DNA from: Actinoplanes sp. KI2
Lineage (GTDB): Bacteria > Actinomycetota > Actinomycetes > Mycobacteriales > Micromonosporaceae
Assembly (NCBI RefSeq): GCF_025630775.1
Contig: NZ_JAOSZE010000002.1
Coordinates: 124,001 to 188,000, forward strand
DNA: 64,000 nucleotides
Direction of reading: 5' to 3'
How positions within the stretch are numbered: position 1 is the first letter of the stretch; each line of letters opens with the position of its first letter. Below the pieces are notes generated by a model. It saw nothing but the letters and a program-made list of their open reading frames with translations, did no database searches and was not told the origin of the DNA. Shown here one piece after another: positions 22,487 to 30,880 of this stretch. Made by a program: the position numbers and the translations under genes.

Positions 22487-25439
22487 GCTGGCCATGGTGT
22501 GGGCCCGCCGCGGCCAGGCCCTCATTCTCGCCCTGCTCACCATGGCCGGGGTGGCCGCCGCGGTCGCCGCACCCGCCTACCTGCGGGCCGCCGACCGGGC
22601 CCTGGCCGACGGGCAGGTCGCCGTCGCCGCGCCCGCCGACCGCAGCCTGTCGCTGCTGGCACCGCAACCCGACCAGCGCCAGCAGCTCGCATCGCCCGGC
22701 GTTGCGATCAGCGCGGCCGGCGAGGGCCTGACCGGCCTGCCCGGCTTCGACTTCGTGTACGCGGCCGAGTTCAGCACCGCCGGCCTCGTGCCGGACGACC
22801 GGGTCGGCACGAGGCTCGTCTACCGGCAGGACGTCTGCGCCCACCTGACGATGACCGCCGGCCGCTGCCTGATCGGCGAGTCCGACGTGGTCATCGGCGA
22901 GCGGACGGCGCGGCAGCTGCGGATCGCACCCGGGCAGAGCATCACCCTCTCGTACGCCAAGCGGGTCAGCAGCCCCGAAGGCGCGCACTACGTGGCCGAC
23001 GGGACGCCGAAGAGGTTCCTGGTCGCCGGCGTCTACCGGGTGCCCGACCCGGGCGCCGCCTACTGGGGAAACCACTTCTACTTCACGACCGGCTTCACCA
23101 CCGGCTTCACCACCGGCTTCACCACCGGCGAGCCCGCGTTCGTCACCAACGCCTCGATCACCGGCATGGACCACGGCGTCAGCGAGCTCAGCCTGGACGG
23201 CTCGGCGCCGCCGGCCGCGCTGGCCGTGGACCGGCTGCCCGCCGTACGGGCCGGCCTCGAGCGGCTCACCGCCCGGGTCACCGCCCTGGGCCCCGGCATC
23301 GACCTGCACGTCGGCCTCACCGGCCTGCTCGGCCGCATCGACGACGGCCGCGCCGCCGCCCACCGCATCGTTCCCGTCCTGGCCGTCTGCCTGGTGCTGC
23401 TCACCTGCCTGACCATCTACCTCGCCGTCGGCTACAGCACCGAGGGCCGCCGCCCCGAGCTGGCGGTGGTGGCGCTGCGCGGCGCCCGCTGGGGGCAGCG
23501 CTGGTGGCTGGCCACCGGGGAGAGCCTCCTGGCGATCCTGGCCGGCACCCTCGCCGGCTGCCTGGCCGGGCAGCTGCTGGTCGGCGTGTTCGCGGCGTGG
23601 CGGTTCCCCGGCGTCGGCGCCGACCCCGGCCTGGCCTCGCTGCGCTGGGCGCCGGTGGCCGCCGCGGCCGCGCTGCTCACCGCGCTGGCCGCCGAACGCC
23701 ACCAGCTCGGCCGGCCGGTCGCCGAGCTGCTGCGCCGGGTCGCGCCCGCACCCGGCCGGGCCGCCACGATCGCCGCCGAGGCCGTCGTCGTGCTGCTCGC
23801 CGTCGTCGCCTGCGCCCAGCTGGCCGTCACCGGCGGCGTCCTGACCGGGGTCGGCACCTTCGCCACCGGCCTGACCGTGGTCGCCGCGGCCCTGATCGCG
23901 GCCCGCCTGATCCTGCCCTGGGCCTCCGTCGTGGCCCGCCGGCAACTGCGCCGCGGCCGGGCCGGCGCCGCGCTGGCCGCGTTCCAGCTGTCCCGGCGGC
24001 CCGGCAGCGCCCGCCTGTTCGCCCTGCTCACCGCCGCCGTGGCGGTCATCGGCTACGCGGCGTGCGCGGTCGATGTGGGCGCGCACGGCCGCGCCGTCCA
24101 GGCGGTCGCCGCCACCGGCACCGCCCGGGTCGTCACCGTCGCCCCGCTCAGCCGGCAGGCGCTGCTCGCCGCGGTCCGCCGCGCCGACCCGGCCGGCACG
24201 TACGCGATGGCCGCCGTCCGGCTGCCCGCCCACGGCGGCGAACCGCCGATCCTGGCCGCCGACACGACCCGCCTGACCCGGGTCGCCGGCTGGGGCACCT
24301 CGGCACCCGACCCGGCCGCCCTGCGCCGGCTGCACCCCGCCGAGCCGGCACCGGCCGAGGTCCGCGGCCCGCAGCTGCCCTTCGACATCACCGCACCCGG
24401 CCCGGCGGTCAGCGTCACCGCCGTGCTCATCCCGCCGGACGGCACCGCGGACCTGGCCGTCCCGGTCGGCCCGCTGCGCGCCGGCCGGCACACGTACCCC
24501 GTGGCCGTGCCCGGCTGCGTCCCGGCATGCCAGCTGAAGTCCCTGGTCGTCGGCGCGGCCGGCGGCGCCGACCTGATCGTGCACACGATCGGCGGCACGA
24601 CACCCGCCGCCGGCTGGCAGATCACCACCGGCAACCGGATCGTCGCCGGCCCCGACGGGCTGCGGATCGAGGCGATCACCCAGGACGCCTGGCTGGACGG
24701 CATCGTGGCCCGGCCCGCCGGCCCGCCCGCCCCGCTGCCGGTCGCCGCCGCCGGCGACGCACCGGTCACCGCGGTGACCGGCCTCGACGGGCGGCGGATC
24801 CCGGTCGCGTCCACGCTGCGGGTACCCGCCGTGCCCGGTCTCGGCGCCCCCGCCCTGCTGGCCGACCTCGACTACCTCGACCGGGCCGCCGGCGACGCCG
24901 ACCCGGCCGCCGGGCCCGAGGTGTGGCTCTCCGCCGACGCCCCCGCCGACGCCGTCGCCCGGTTGCACGCCCAGGGCCTGACGGTGGTCGCCGACACCCG
25001 GGCCGGGCAGGCCCGCGCCGGCCTCGACCGGCAGGGCGCCGCGCTGGCATTGTGGTTCTACGTCATCGTCGCCGCCCTCGCGACCGTCCTGGCCGCCGGG
25101 ATGCTGGTGCTGGCCGCCGCGGTCGACCGCAGCCGCGCGGTCGGCGACCTGTCGGCGCTGCGCGGGCAGGGCCTGGCCCGCGCCGCCGTACGCCGGGCCA
25201 CCCTGTGGACCTATCCGGTGCTGGTCGCCGCCGCCGTCCTGGCGGGCACCGCGATCGCCCTGCTCGGCTGGCGGCTGACCGGCTGGGCGCTGCCCCTGGC
25301 CGGCGTCGACCCGCCCCCGTTCCCGCTGCCGACCCTGCCCCGCCCGGCGACCCTGGCGGTCACCGCGGTGTCCGCGTTCGCGATCCTCGCGGGCGCCGCC
25401 GTCCTGGCCGGGCGCCGCACCCTGCGCGCCATCCGATGA
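22473..25439 (+). CDS. Large FtsX-like ABC transporter permease (second of two)
   Basis: A 988-residue paralogue of the first permease with the same plan: N-terminal helix (ALILALLTMAGVAAAVAAP), outer domain, helix set with GYSTEGRRPELAVVALRGARWGQRWWL, a second outer domain, and C-terminal helices after SRAVGDLSALRGQGLARAAVR. ATG 22473 overlaps the TGA of the 14-codon frame created by the 41-bp duplication. The outer domain contains four tandem FTTG units at 23082-23129. The two permeases probably form a heterodimer. The ATPase must come from elsewhere. Confidence 0.8.
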   Translation: MIALVLAMVWARRGQALILALLTMAGVAAAVAAPAYLRAADRALADGQVAVAAPADRSLSLLAPQPDQRQQLASPGVAISAAGEGLTGLPGFDFVYAAEFSTAGLVPDDRVGTRLVYRQDVCAHLTMTAGRCLIGESDVVIGERTARQLRIAPGQSITLSYAKRVSSPEGAHYVADGTPKRFLVAGVYRVPDPGAAYWGNHFYFTTGFTTGFTTGFTTGEPAFVTNASITGMDHGVSELSLDGSAPPAALAVDRLPAVRAGLERLTARVTALGPGIDLHVGLTGLLGRIDDGRAAAHRIVPVLAVCLVLLTCLTIYLAVGYSTEGRRPELAVVALRGARWGQRWWLATGESLLAILAGTLAGCLAGQLLVGVFAAWRFPGVGADPGLASLRWAPVAAAAALLTALAAERHQLGRPVAELLRRVAPAPGRAATIAAEAVVVLLAVVACAQLAVTGGVLTGVGTFATGLTVVAAALIAARLILPWASVVARRQLRRGRAGAALAAFQLSRRPGSARLFALLTAAVAVIGYAACAVDVGAHGRAVQAVAATGTARVVTVAPLSRQALLAAVRRADPAGTYAMAAVRLPAHGGEPPILAADTTRLTRVAGWGTSAPDPAALRRLHPAEPAPAEVRGPQLPFDITAPGPAVSVTAVLIPPDGTADLAVPVGPLRAGRHTYPVAVPGCVPACQLKSLVVGAAGGADLIVHTIGGTTPAAGWQITTGNRIVAGPDGLRIEAITQDAWLDGIVARPAGPPAPLPVAAAGDAPVTAVTGLDGRRIPVASTLRVPAVPGLGAPALLADLDYLDRAAGDADPAAGPEVWLSADAPADAVARLHAQGLTVVADTRAGQARAGLDRQGAALALWFYVIVAALATVLAAGMLVLAAAVDRSRAVGDLSALRGQGLARAAVRRATLWTYPVLVAAAVLAGTAIALLGWRLTGWALPLAGVDPPPFPLPTLPRPATLAVTAVSAFAILAGAAVLAGRRTLRAIR
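23082..23129 (+). repeat. 12-bp tandem repeat inside the second permease (FTTG x4)
   Basis: Four direct copies of TTCACCACCGGC (the first has G instead of C at one position) encode FTTG four times in a row in the first outer domain. The 12-bp unit keeps the frame. This is a slippage-prone site where copy number may vary between strains. Confidence 0.9.
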
Positions 25440-25457
25440 CCTACCGCGGACGCGCGG

Positions 25458-25850
25458 CTATCTCATCTGGCAGAGAACGTCGACGGTGGTGGTGGAGCCG
25501 GCGGTCACCTCGACGGCACCGGTCGCCGGGCTGCACGCCTGCTTGCCGTCCTGGTAGCGGGGGCTGCTGCCGGCCACGGTGTAGCGGCCCGGGCCGAGCG
25601 CGATCGAGTAGCTGCCGTCGTCCTTGACGGCGACGTCGGCGTGCGTGCCCCCACCGTCGAACGACACGGTGCCGGTCCAGGCCTGACGCGTGCCGGGCGG
25701 GGGGCCGCCCACGCCGTAGAGGTGGCCCTGGACGACGCCCGAACCGGGTGCGGAACCGGACGGCTCGGCGCCACCGGCGCCCGGCGAACACCCGGCCGCG
25801 GCGAGCACAATCAGGCCGGCCGCGATCATGAGACGCGTGGAGAGCGACAT
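25458..25850 (-). CDS. Lipoprotein with carboxypeptidase-regulatory-like (beta-sandwich) domain
   Basis: A 130-residue protein. ATG 25848-25850 gives MSLSTRLMIAAGLIVLAAAGC, a signal peptide with lipobox AAAGC. After a Gly/Ser linker, the domain VVQGHLYGVGGPPPGTRQAWTGTVSF followed by DGSYSIALGPGRYTVAGSSPR is the CarboxypepD_reg-like pattern (G-Y-x-hydrophobic strand, LGPGRYTV). Two cysteines (KQACSP and VLCQMR) could pair. It faces the second permease gene tail to tail, 18 bp apart. Role unknown, perhaps a small surface adhesin or carbohydrate-binding module. Confidence 0.75.
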   Translation of the reverse strand: MSLSTRLMIAAGLIVLAAAGCSPGAGGAEPSGSAPGSGVVQGHLYGVGGPPPGTRQAWTGTVSFDGGGTHADVAVKDDGSYSIALGPGRYTVAGSSPRYQDGKQACSPATGAVEVTAGSTTTVDVLCQMR

Positions 25851-26021
25851 GGCTCTCTGACGCACCCCGGGCCGGCCCGGTTCCGCGCCGCCTGTCGCAG
25901 TTCGGGCGTCTGCGGCGCGATCGACCGGCCGGTGAGCTCACCGGGCGCATCCCGGGACGTTTCTGGGACGGGTTTCTGCTGGTGATCGCGATGCGGTCAG
26001 GTGATTGTGGTGCTTGCCCCA

Positions 26022-26039
26022 CATTGCGTGCACGCAATG
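26022..26039. promoter_or_regulatory. Perfect 18-bp palindrome, operator candidate
   Basis: CATTGCGTGCACGCAATG is a perfect 18-bp palindrome with no spacer, 77 bp upstream of the GTG of the secreted I36-like gene. Position and symmetry suit a dimeric regulator (TetR, GntR or similar). No regulator gene lies next to it. Confidence 0.65.
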
Positions 26040-26116
26040 CAGTCCGTCTCCGTCGCCCGCCCGTGCCCTGCCTTCCCGGCAGATCCGGGCACCAACGTCT
26101 CAAGGAGCGAACCAAC

Positions 26117-26701
26117 GTGCGCAAGAATCGGCTTGTCTCGATCGCTATCGGCCTCGCTGCGATCGCCACATCGACCCTCGTGATGGCACCGGCTGCCTCG
26201 GCGACCGGCGTAGCTGCCGGCGCAGGCCCGGCTTCAGCACCTGCCGTGTCGACGAACCATCGCATCGCAAGCCTGACCGGTACGAAGCCCGTCCCGGGCT
26301 CCGGTGCGGCCCAGGCGGGAAGCGTTCAGCAGCGTGTCGACGCGGTCCTCGCGGCCATTCCCGGCGGTCGCCAGGTCTCGCCGACCAAGATCCAGTACGA
26401 CGGCCTCGTCGTGACCGTCGACCCGCGGTCGGACGCCACGACCCGGGCCTACGCGCCGTCGGACATCATTTGCAGCCCCGGATGGTTCTGCATCATCGTC
26501 CGAGGCACGACCTTCTCCTTCTACGCGTGCAAGTACTGGGACCTGTCGAACTGGTGGGGAAGCTCGCCGTTCAAGAACAACCAGACCAAGGGCACGGTCT
26601 TCCGGGCCTACGACAACGACTACAACCAGGTGTGGAGCAACACGGCGTACTCGGACGGCTATGTCGACGTGACCCCGTGGTGGCACCTCAAGCCATGCTG
26701 A
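26117..26701 (+). CDS. Secreted peptidase-inhibitor-I36-like protein
   Basis: A 194-residue protein starting at GTG 26117, with AAGGAG 9 bases upstream. The signal peptide (RKNRLVSIAIGLAAIATSTLVM, then APAASA) is cleaved near residue 30. A pro-region with a conserved-looking LAAIPGGRQVSPTKIQYDG segment follows. The C-terminal domain has CSPGWFCIIV, FYACKYWDLSNWWG and KPC, the Cys/Trp-rich pattern of peptidase inhibitor family I36, which are secreted actinobacterial inhibitors of metalloproteases. Five cysteines in the mature part leave one possibly unpaired. A strong hairpin follows the stop. Confidence 0.7.
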   Translation: MRKNRLVSIAIGLAAIATSTLVMAPAASATGVAAGAGPASAPAVSTNHRIASLTGTKPVPGSGAAQAGSVQQRVDAVLAAIPGGRQVSPTKIQYDGLVVTVDPRSDATTRAYAPSDIICSPGWFCIIVRGTTFSFYACKYWDLSNWWGSSPFKNNQTKGTVFRAYDNDYNQVWSNTAYSDGYVDVTPWWHLKPC

Positions 26702-26718
26702 CCTGACACGCCTCGCCC

Positions 26719-26747
26719 GGGCCGTCCCCGCACCGCGGGGGCGGCCC
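26719..26747 (+). terminator. Terminator after the I36-like gene
   Basis: GGGCCGTCCCCGC (26719-26731) pairs with GCGGGGGCGGCCC (26735-26747), a 13-bp stem with one G-U pair and a 3-base loop, 18 bp after the stop codon. Confidence 0.75.
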
Positions 26748-26851
26748 GCCCTGGTGCCGGTGGCAACCAACGGCCCGGCCCTCGTCAGTGCCGGAGGAGC
26801 CCAGCGACCTGGATCGGCTCCACGTGCCCGCTCGGCGGCGCACCGCGGTGC

Positions 26852-26930
26852 AGCTGAAGGCCGATAGCAACAGGTGTCCATCCCGCAGACACACCCCGTA
26901 CGCGGCGACCCTCAGCCGTTGCGCAACCAC
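26852..26930 (-). pseudogene. Possible Nudix hydrolase N-terminal remnant
   Basis: About 25 codons (AQRLRVAAYGVCLRDGHLLL) read like the first strand and turn of a Nudix hydrolase, as in RVAAYGVCVRDGRVLL. After LSAFS the frame becomes arginine- and serine-rich with no GX5EX7REUXEEXGU Nudix box in any frame. It looks like a decayed or truncated gene. The rest of the 26748-27028 interval shows nothing further. Confidence 0.4.
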
Positions 26931-27028
26931 TCCAACTTCCCCGTTGAGACCCGTTCGCAGCGCCCCCAGACCGGCCGCGCTGCTCCGCCATCCTTCCCCG
27001 ACATCGGCGGTCTCCTAGACTCGGCGGA

Positions 27029-27451
27029 ATGAGTGACCTGGAACGGTTCGTCCGGGCCCAGGACGGGGTCTACGAGCGGGCCCACGCCGAACTGGCCGCG
27101 GGTAGCAAGCGCTCCCATTGGATGTGGTTCGTCTTCCCGCAGCTCGCCGGGCTCGGCTCCAGCCCGACCGCGCAGGCGTACGCGATCAGCGACCTCGCCG
27201 AGGCCCGCGCCTACCTGGCTCACCCGGTGCTCGGCCCGCGCCTGACCGAGTGCGCGCAGACGCTGCTCGGCGTCGAGGGCCGTACCGCGGAGCAGATCTT
27301 CGGATTCCCCGACGACCTGAAGCTGCGCTCGTCGATGACCCTGTTCGCCGAGGCGGCGGCCGATCCCACCCCGTTCCGCCGGGTGCTGGACCGGTACTAC
27401 GCCGGCCCCGACCCTCGTACGCTGGAACTGCTCGGTCTTTCCGGCCGCTGA
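27029..27451 (+). CDS. DUF1810 family protein
   Basis: A 140-residue protein from ATG 27029. It shows the DUF1810 signature: LERFVRAQDGVYERAHAELAAGSKRSHWMWFVFPQLAGLG, then AYAISDLAEARAYLAHPVLGPRL and the closing DPRTLELLGL. Its length matches the family. DUF1810 adopts an ADP-ribosyl-hydrolase-neighbour-type helical fold of unknown activity. It stands alone, with no operon partners. Confidence 0.88.
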   Translation: MSDLERFVRAQDGVYERAHAELAAGSKRSHWMWFVFPQLAGLGSSPTAQAYAISDLAEARAYLAHPVLGPRLTECAQTLLGVEGRTAEQIFGFPDDLKLRSSMTLFAEAAADPTPFRRVLDRYYAGPDPRTLELLGLSGR

Positions 27452-27871
27452 CGCCTACGGCGTTACCGGCTTCCTGCCGTGTTCGACGGTGCTGCCTACG
27501 CTGGGCCTGCCTCGGCCGGCGGTCCCCAATGCGAACGTCCGGGTCGCGGTGACCGCGGTCGACGCGAGCAACAAAACCGATCAGCGAGCCCGGCCGGTCG
27601 CCGGTGTTCGGCATCAACCTCCCGCCCAAGCCGGTCTTTGTGGTCAGGTTGCTGGGCGGGCGATGGCGTTCTCGATGAGGGTGACGGTGGCTCGGGGGTC
27701 GGCGACCTGGGTAATGAGCCGCCGATGACCTGACCCAGCTACGACCTGAGCCCGCTCGGATCTTGCAAGACGAAGACCCAGCGGCAGCCGATTGACGGCT
27801 TGTCGTAGGCGTCGGTCTGTCCGCCGTCTTCCGACAAGGTCGGCGGCGTCTGGGTTTGTCACCTCGGCGTT
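27452..27871. other. Intergenic stretch without a recognisable gene
   Basis: About 420 bases between the DUF1810 gene and the acyltransferase gene. Short open frames exist on both strands, but codon use is irregular and none matches a family I know. A TCGTAGCTGGGTCA-like region and several stop codons in all frames suggest decayed sequence. I see no clear repeat or terminator. Confidence 0.4.
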
Positions 27872-28984
27872 CTAGCGGTGCCGCTGGAACGGGAGTTCGA
27901 AGACGGCCGCGAACAGCCGGGCCGTCGCCAGACAGAGAGGGATCGCTAGAGCCACGGTCGTCCCGAAAGCGGCCAGGTGTGACCCGGTGTGGGGGATCAC
28001 GATCAGGGTGCTGATCAAGGCGACGATCGGCATGTGCACCAGATAGAGGCTGTAGGAGAAACTGCCGAGAGTCTGTAACGGCCGGCCGTTGAGCAGTCGA
28101 ATGAGTCGGGCCGGCCGGTGGGTGGCCAGCGCTGCGAGAAACAGGGTGATCGCCGGCCCGATCGTCAGATCCAGCCAGTAGTAGTGGGCAACCGTCCACT
28201 GCGAACCCTGAAGAGCGATCAGTGTCAGGACCGGGGCGCCTGCCAGGGCGGCCATGCCGAGCCAGGGTAGCCGCCGGATCCGACGGCCGGCGGAGACGAT
28301 TCCGGCGGCCAGCACGCCGAGGGTGAACAAGGGCGCCAGTTCCCAGGTGTAACCTGTCGCCCTCGGATTGGCGGGCAGGCCCGGGCGGAGCAAGCCCGCT
28401 GCCACGATCGGCACGGTGACCACGGCTAGTGCCGTCAGTGCGCCAGCCTGCCGGCGGATGAACAGCAGCAGAGGGAATGCGAGGTACAGGGCGGCTTCCA
28501 CCGCGATCGACCAGAACGCGCCGTTGGGTGCGGGCGCGGCGAGGACGTCCTGCAGCAGCAGGCTGTAGACGATCATCGACCGGAAGGTTGGTGGCTCGCT
28601 GAGTGGCAGGGCCGGTACAGCGGTTGCGATCAGGGCGCTGGCGGCCAGGGCGGCCCAGTAGGCGGGCAGGATCCGCCGGGCCCGGCGCCGGGCGTATCGC
28701 AGTGTGCCGCCAAGCCGCCAGCCGTGGCGGGCTGGTGACAACGCCAGGGAGAAGCCGGACAGGACGATGAACACGACGACTGCGAGCCGGCCGTGGACCA
28801 GCCAGCCGAGCCAGCCCGGTCCGGTGTTGACCGGATAGCCGGGGAAGGCCAGTAGCCAGCAGTGATGGATCACCACGTAGAGGGCGGCCAGCCCGCGGAT
28901 CCCGTCGAGGCCGGGCACCCGGTGGTCGCCGTACAGTGGGCGGGTGCTGGTGGAGGCCGGGCCGGTTACGGGGACGACTGCCAA
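27872..28984 (-). CDS. Acyltransferase family 3 membrane protein
   Basis: A 370-residue integral membrane protein with about ten helices. The first helix carries VPGLDGIRGLAALYVVIHHCWLL, with the His of the acyltransferase-3 family active site. RYARRRARRILPAYWAALAAS is the conserved Arg region, and GAFWSIAVEAALYLAFPLLL is the motif with Trp/Ser/Glu. Such enzymes O-acetylate or acylate surface sugars and antibiotics. The start is TTG 28982-28984 with AGGAG 7 bases upstream. Stand-alone gene, substrate unknown. Confidence 0.85.
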   Translation of the reverse strand: MAVVPVTGPASTSTRPLYGDHRVPGLDGIRGLAALYVVIHHCWLLAFPGYPVNTGPGWLGWLVHGRLAVVVFIVLSGFSLALSPARHGWRLGGTLRYARRRARRILPAYWAALAASALIATAVPALPLSEPPTFRSMIVYSLLLQDVLAAPAPNGAFWSIAVEAALYLAFPLLLFIRRQAGALTALAVVTVPIVAAGLLRPGLPANPRATGYTWELAPLFTLGVLAAGIVSAGRRIRRLPWLGMAALAGAPVLTLIALQGSQWTVAHYYWLDLTIGPAITLFLAALATHRPARLIRLLNGRPLQTLGSFSYSLYLVHMPIVALISTLIVIPHTGSHLAAFGTTVALAIPLCLATARLFAAVFELPFQRHR

Positions 28985-29103
28985 GATCTACTCCTGCGAC
29001 GGAACCGGTTTGATACGGCTGCTCTGGGCGCACACCGCCACCGGGCACGGCCTGCGGCCGGCTCGTTGGGAGGTATGAAGTCGGTGAGGAGTTCCTGGTC
29101 GGA

Positions 29104-30366
29104 CTAGGGAAGGTCGACCTGCCGCCAGGTCCGGCCGTCTTTGGACAGGTAGGGGCCGTTCTCCGACGTCACCAAGTACCGCGCGGTTGCGTTTTGCGAG
29201 TTGATCTGCGGTGTCTGCTCGGGCCCCCCGGGATATCCGGGCAGTTCTACCGGTGTGTATCGGTCAGTGCCGTGAGCGGCGACGAACCCGGTGCCCATCC
29301 CGACGACGTGCGCTCCGTCGGCGGTGACGAACGCGGCTGACGGAGCGGCGTCGCGGATGGTGTCGCCGGCACGCCAGGTCTTTCCGCCGTCGGCGGTGTA
29401 GTAGGCATCGACTACATCGTCGGCGTGGTAGGTCAGGACGTACGCCGCGTCACCCCGGCCCGCGGCCACATACGCAAGGTGGTCGGGTCCCGCCGGGACC
29501 GCGGCGGTGAAGACGTGCGTACGCCAGGTCCGGCCGGCGTCGGAACTGGTGGCCACCGCGGGCTTGTTCGTGACCGGATCGAACCCGGACACCCACAAGC
29601 GTCCGTCGGGCGGAGCGTTGACCGCACTCGTCTGCCCCGGCGCGAAAGCGATGCCGGTGGGCTGGTTGGCCAGTACGGCGAGATCACCCTGGGCGGTGAG
29701 GATGGCGACCTTGCAGGGTGAGGTCTGCAGAGCGCAGGCAGCTAATCTCGTGCCGTCGAACACGGTGGGAACTGTCGGGTGGAAGTCGGCGTCGTCGTGG
29801 GCGCGGTTCCAGGTCTTGCCGCCGTCACTGGTGATCCACGGCCGATCGCGAGAGTCCGACCCGTCGGTGCTCGCCGGGCTGGCCGAGCCGAGAACCTCAT
29901 CGACGGAAAGGTTCCGGCGTTCGTACCAAGCGATCACCCCCGTGGCGAGCGGGGTGAGCCAGGCCGTACGCGGGTTGTCGGCTCGCTCCGGCGCAGGGGG
30001 CGTGGTGCGGCGCTGCCAGGTCGCGCCGCCGTCCGGGGACACGTACAGCTCCGCGTCGCAGTCATCGCAGCGCACCAGGATGCCGTACAGATCGGTGCCG
30101 GAGACTGTCACCGAGACCATCCGTGGAACGTCATCCGGCTTGACCGTCGCCGTTGCCGGGCCGGTCATGCCACGGTCATGCGATGCGCTTTGTACGGCAT
30201 ACCCGAGACCGGTCGTGGTCAGCACCGTTGCGAGGAACACCGCGCCCGAGGTGATGGCGCGGCGACGGCGGACCCGGCCGGCTCTGCTGCGTACGGTGCT
30301 GAAGTCGGGCTGGCGTACCGCGTCGCCGACTTCGGATCGCAGCCTGTCGAACTGTGACTCAAGCAT
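29104..30366 (-). CDS. Membrane-anchored BNR/sortilin-like repeat protein, sigma-factor partner
   Basis: A 420-residue protein. Cytoplasmic residues 1-37 are helical and charged (QFDRLRSEVGDAVRQPDFSTVRSRAGRVRRRR), one helix spans about 38-58, and the rest is outside. The outer domain repeats the BNR/Asp-box (SPDGGATWQRR, TSDGGKTWNRA, SSDAGRTWRTH, TADGGKTWRAG, SKDGRTWRQ), so a beta-propeller is expected. The gene overlaps the sigma factor gene by 8 bp. I infer an anti-sigma-like sensor that holds the sigma factor through its short N-terminal tail. Confidence 0.8.
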   Translation of the reverse strand: MLESQFDRLRSEVGDAVRQPDFSTVRSRAGRVRRRRAITSGAVFLATVLTTTGLGYAVQSASHDRGMTGPATATVKPDDVPRMVSVTVSGTDLYGILVRCDDCDAELYVSPDGGATWQRRTTPPAPERADNPRTAWLTPLATGVIAWYERRNLSVDEVLGSASPASTDGSDSRDRPWITSDGGKTWNRAHDDADFHPTVPTVFDGTRLAACALQTSPCKVAILTAQGDLAVLANQPTGIAFAPGQTSAVNAPPDGRLWVSGFDPVTNKPAVATSSDAGRTWRTHVFTAAVPAGPDHLAYVAAGRGDAAYVLTYHADDVVDAYYTADGGKTWRAGDTIRDAAPSAAFVTADGAHVVGMGTGFVAAHGTDRYTPVELPGYPGGPEQTPQINSQNATARYLVTSENGPYLSKDGRTWRQVDLP

Positions 30367-30880
30367 GGCGTGCCTCCTCGGTCACCAGGACGGGTTCATC
30401 GTCGGAGAGGAACCGGGCGAGCGCGGCCCGGCCCCGGGACAGCCGGGCTTTGACCGTGCCCACTGGTATGTCGAGGGTGGCGGCGACCTCCGTTACCGGC
30501 AGGTCGGCCAGATGGTGCAGCACCACCACTTCCCTGGTCGGCGGCGCTAGCCGGCGCAACGCGGCGAGCAGCGCCACCCGGTCCCCGGATACTCCGGGTA
30601 CCGCGGCCGGAGCGATCTCGACCCGGCCCGAACGGACCAGACGGTCGAACAGCCACCGCCGCCGGTAGCGGGTCCGAGCCACGTTGAGAGCCGCGGCCCG
30701 TAACCACCGCTCGGCGTCGTCGGCGCGTAGAAAGGATCCGGGCGACCCCAGCACCCGGGCGAACACCTCATGCACGGCGTCCTCCGCCTCGGCCAGGTCA
30801 CCGACGAGCCCGGCGATCTGCGTCACCAACCGCTGGTAGTAGGCCTCATACGCCTGCCGCACCAAGCCCTCGGCATCCAA
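30359..30880 (-). CDS. ECF sigma factor
   Basis: About 173 residues. Region 2: LVRQAYEAYYQRLVTQIAGLVGDLAEAEDAVHEVFARVLGSPGSF, ending ERWLRAAALNVARTRYRRR. Region 4: ALRRLAPPTREVVVLHHLADLPVTEVAATLDIPVGTVKARLSRGRAALARFL. The frame is open to 31255, but the extra 125 residues look non-coding. I placed the start at TTG 30878-30880, which has GGGGAGG 5 bases upstream. This is a reasoned choice, not proven. It is the first gene of an operon with the BNR membrane protein. Confidence 0.82.
   Translation of the reverse strand: MDAEGLVRQAYEAYYQRLVTQIAGLVGDLAEAEDAVHEVFARVLGSPGSFLRADDAERWLRAAALNVARTRYRRRWLFDRLVRSGRVEIAPAAVPGVSGDRVALLAALRRLAPPTREVVVLHHLADLPVTEVAATLDIPVGTVKARLSRGRAALARFLSDDEPVLVTEEARHA

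Noticed and set aside
19274..22543. A 1089-residue minus-strand open frame
   Set aside because: It lies wholly opposite the first permease, reads as Gly/Ala/Arg/Gln low-complexity sequence and has no start context.
22377..24968. An 863-residue minus-strand frame opposite the second permease
   Set aside because: Low-complexity antisense frame caused by GC-rich third positions of the permease gene.
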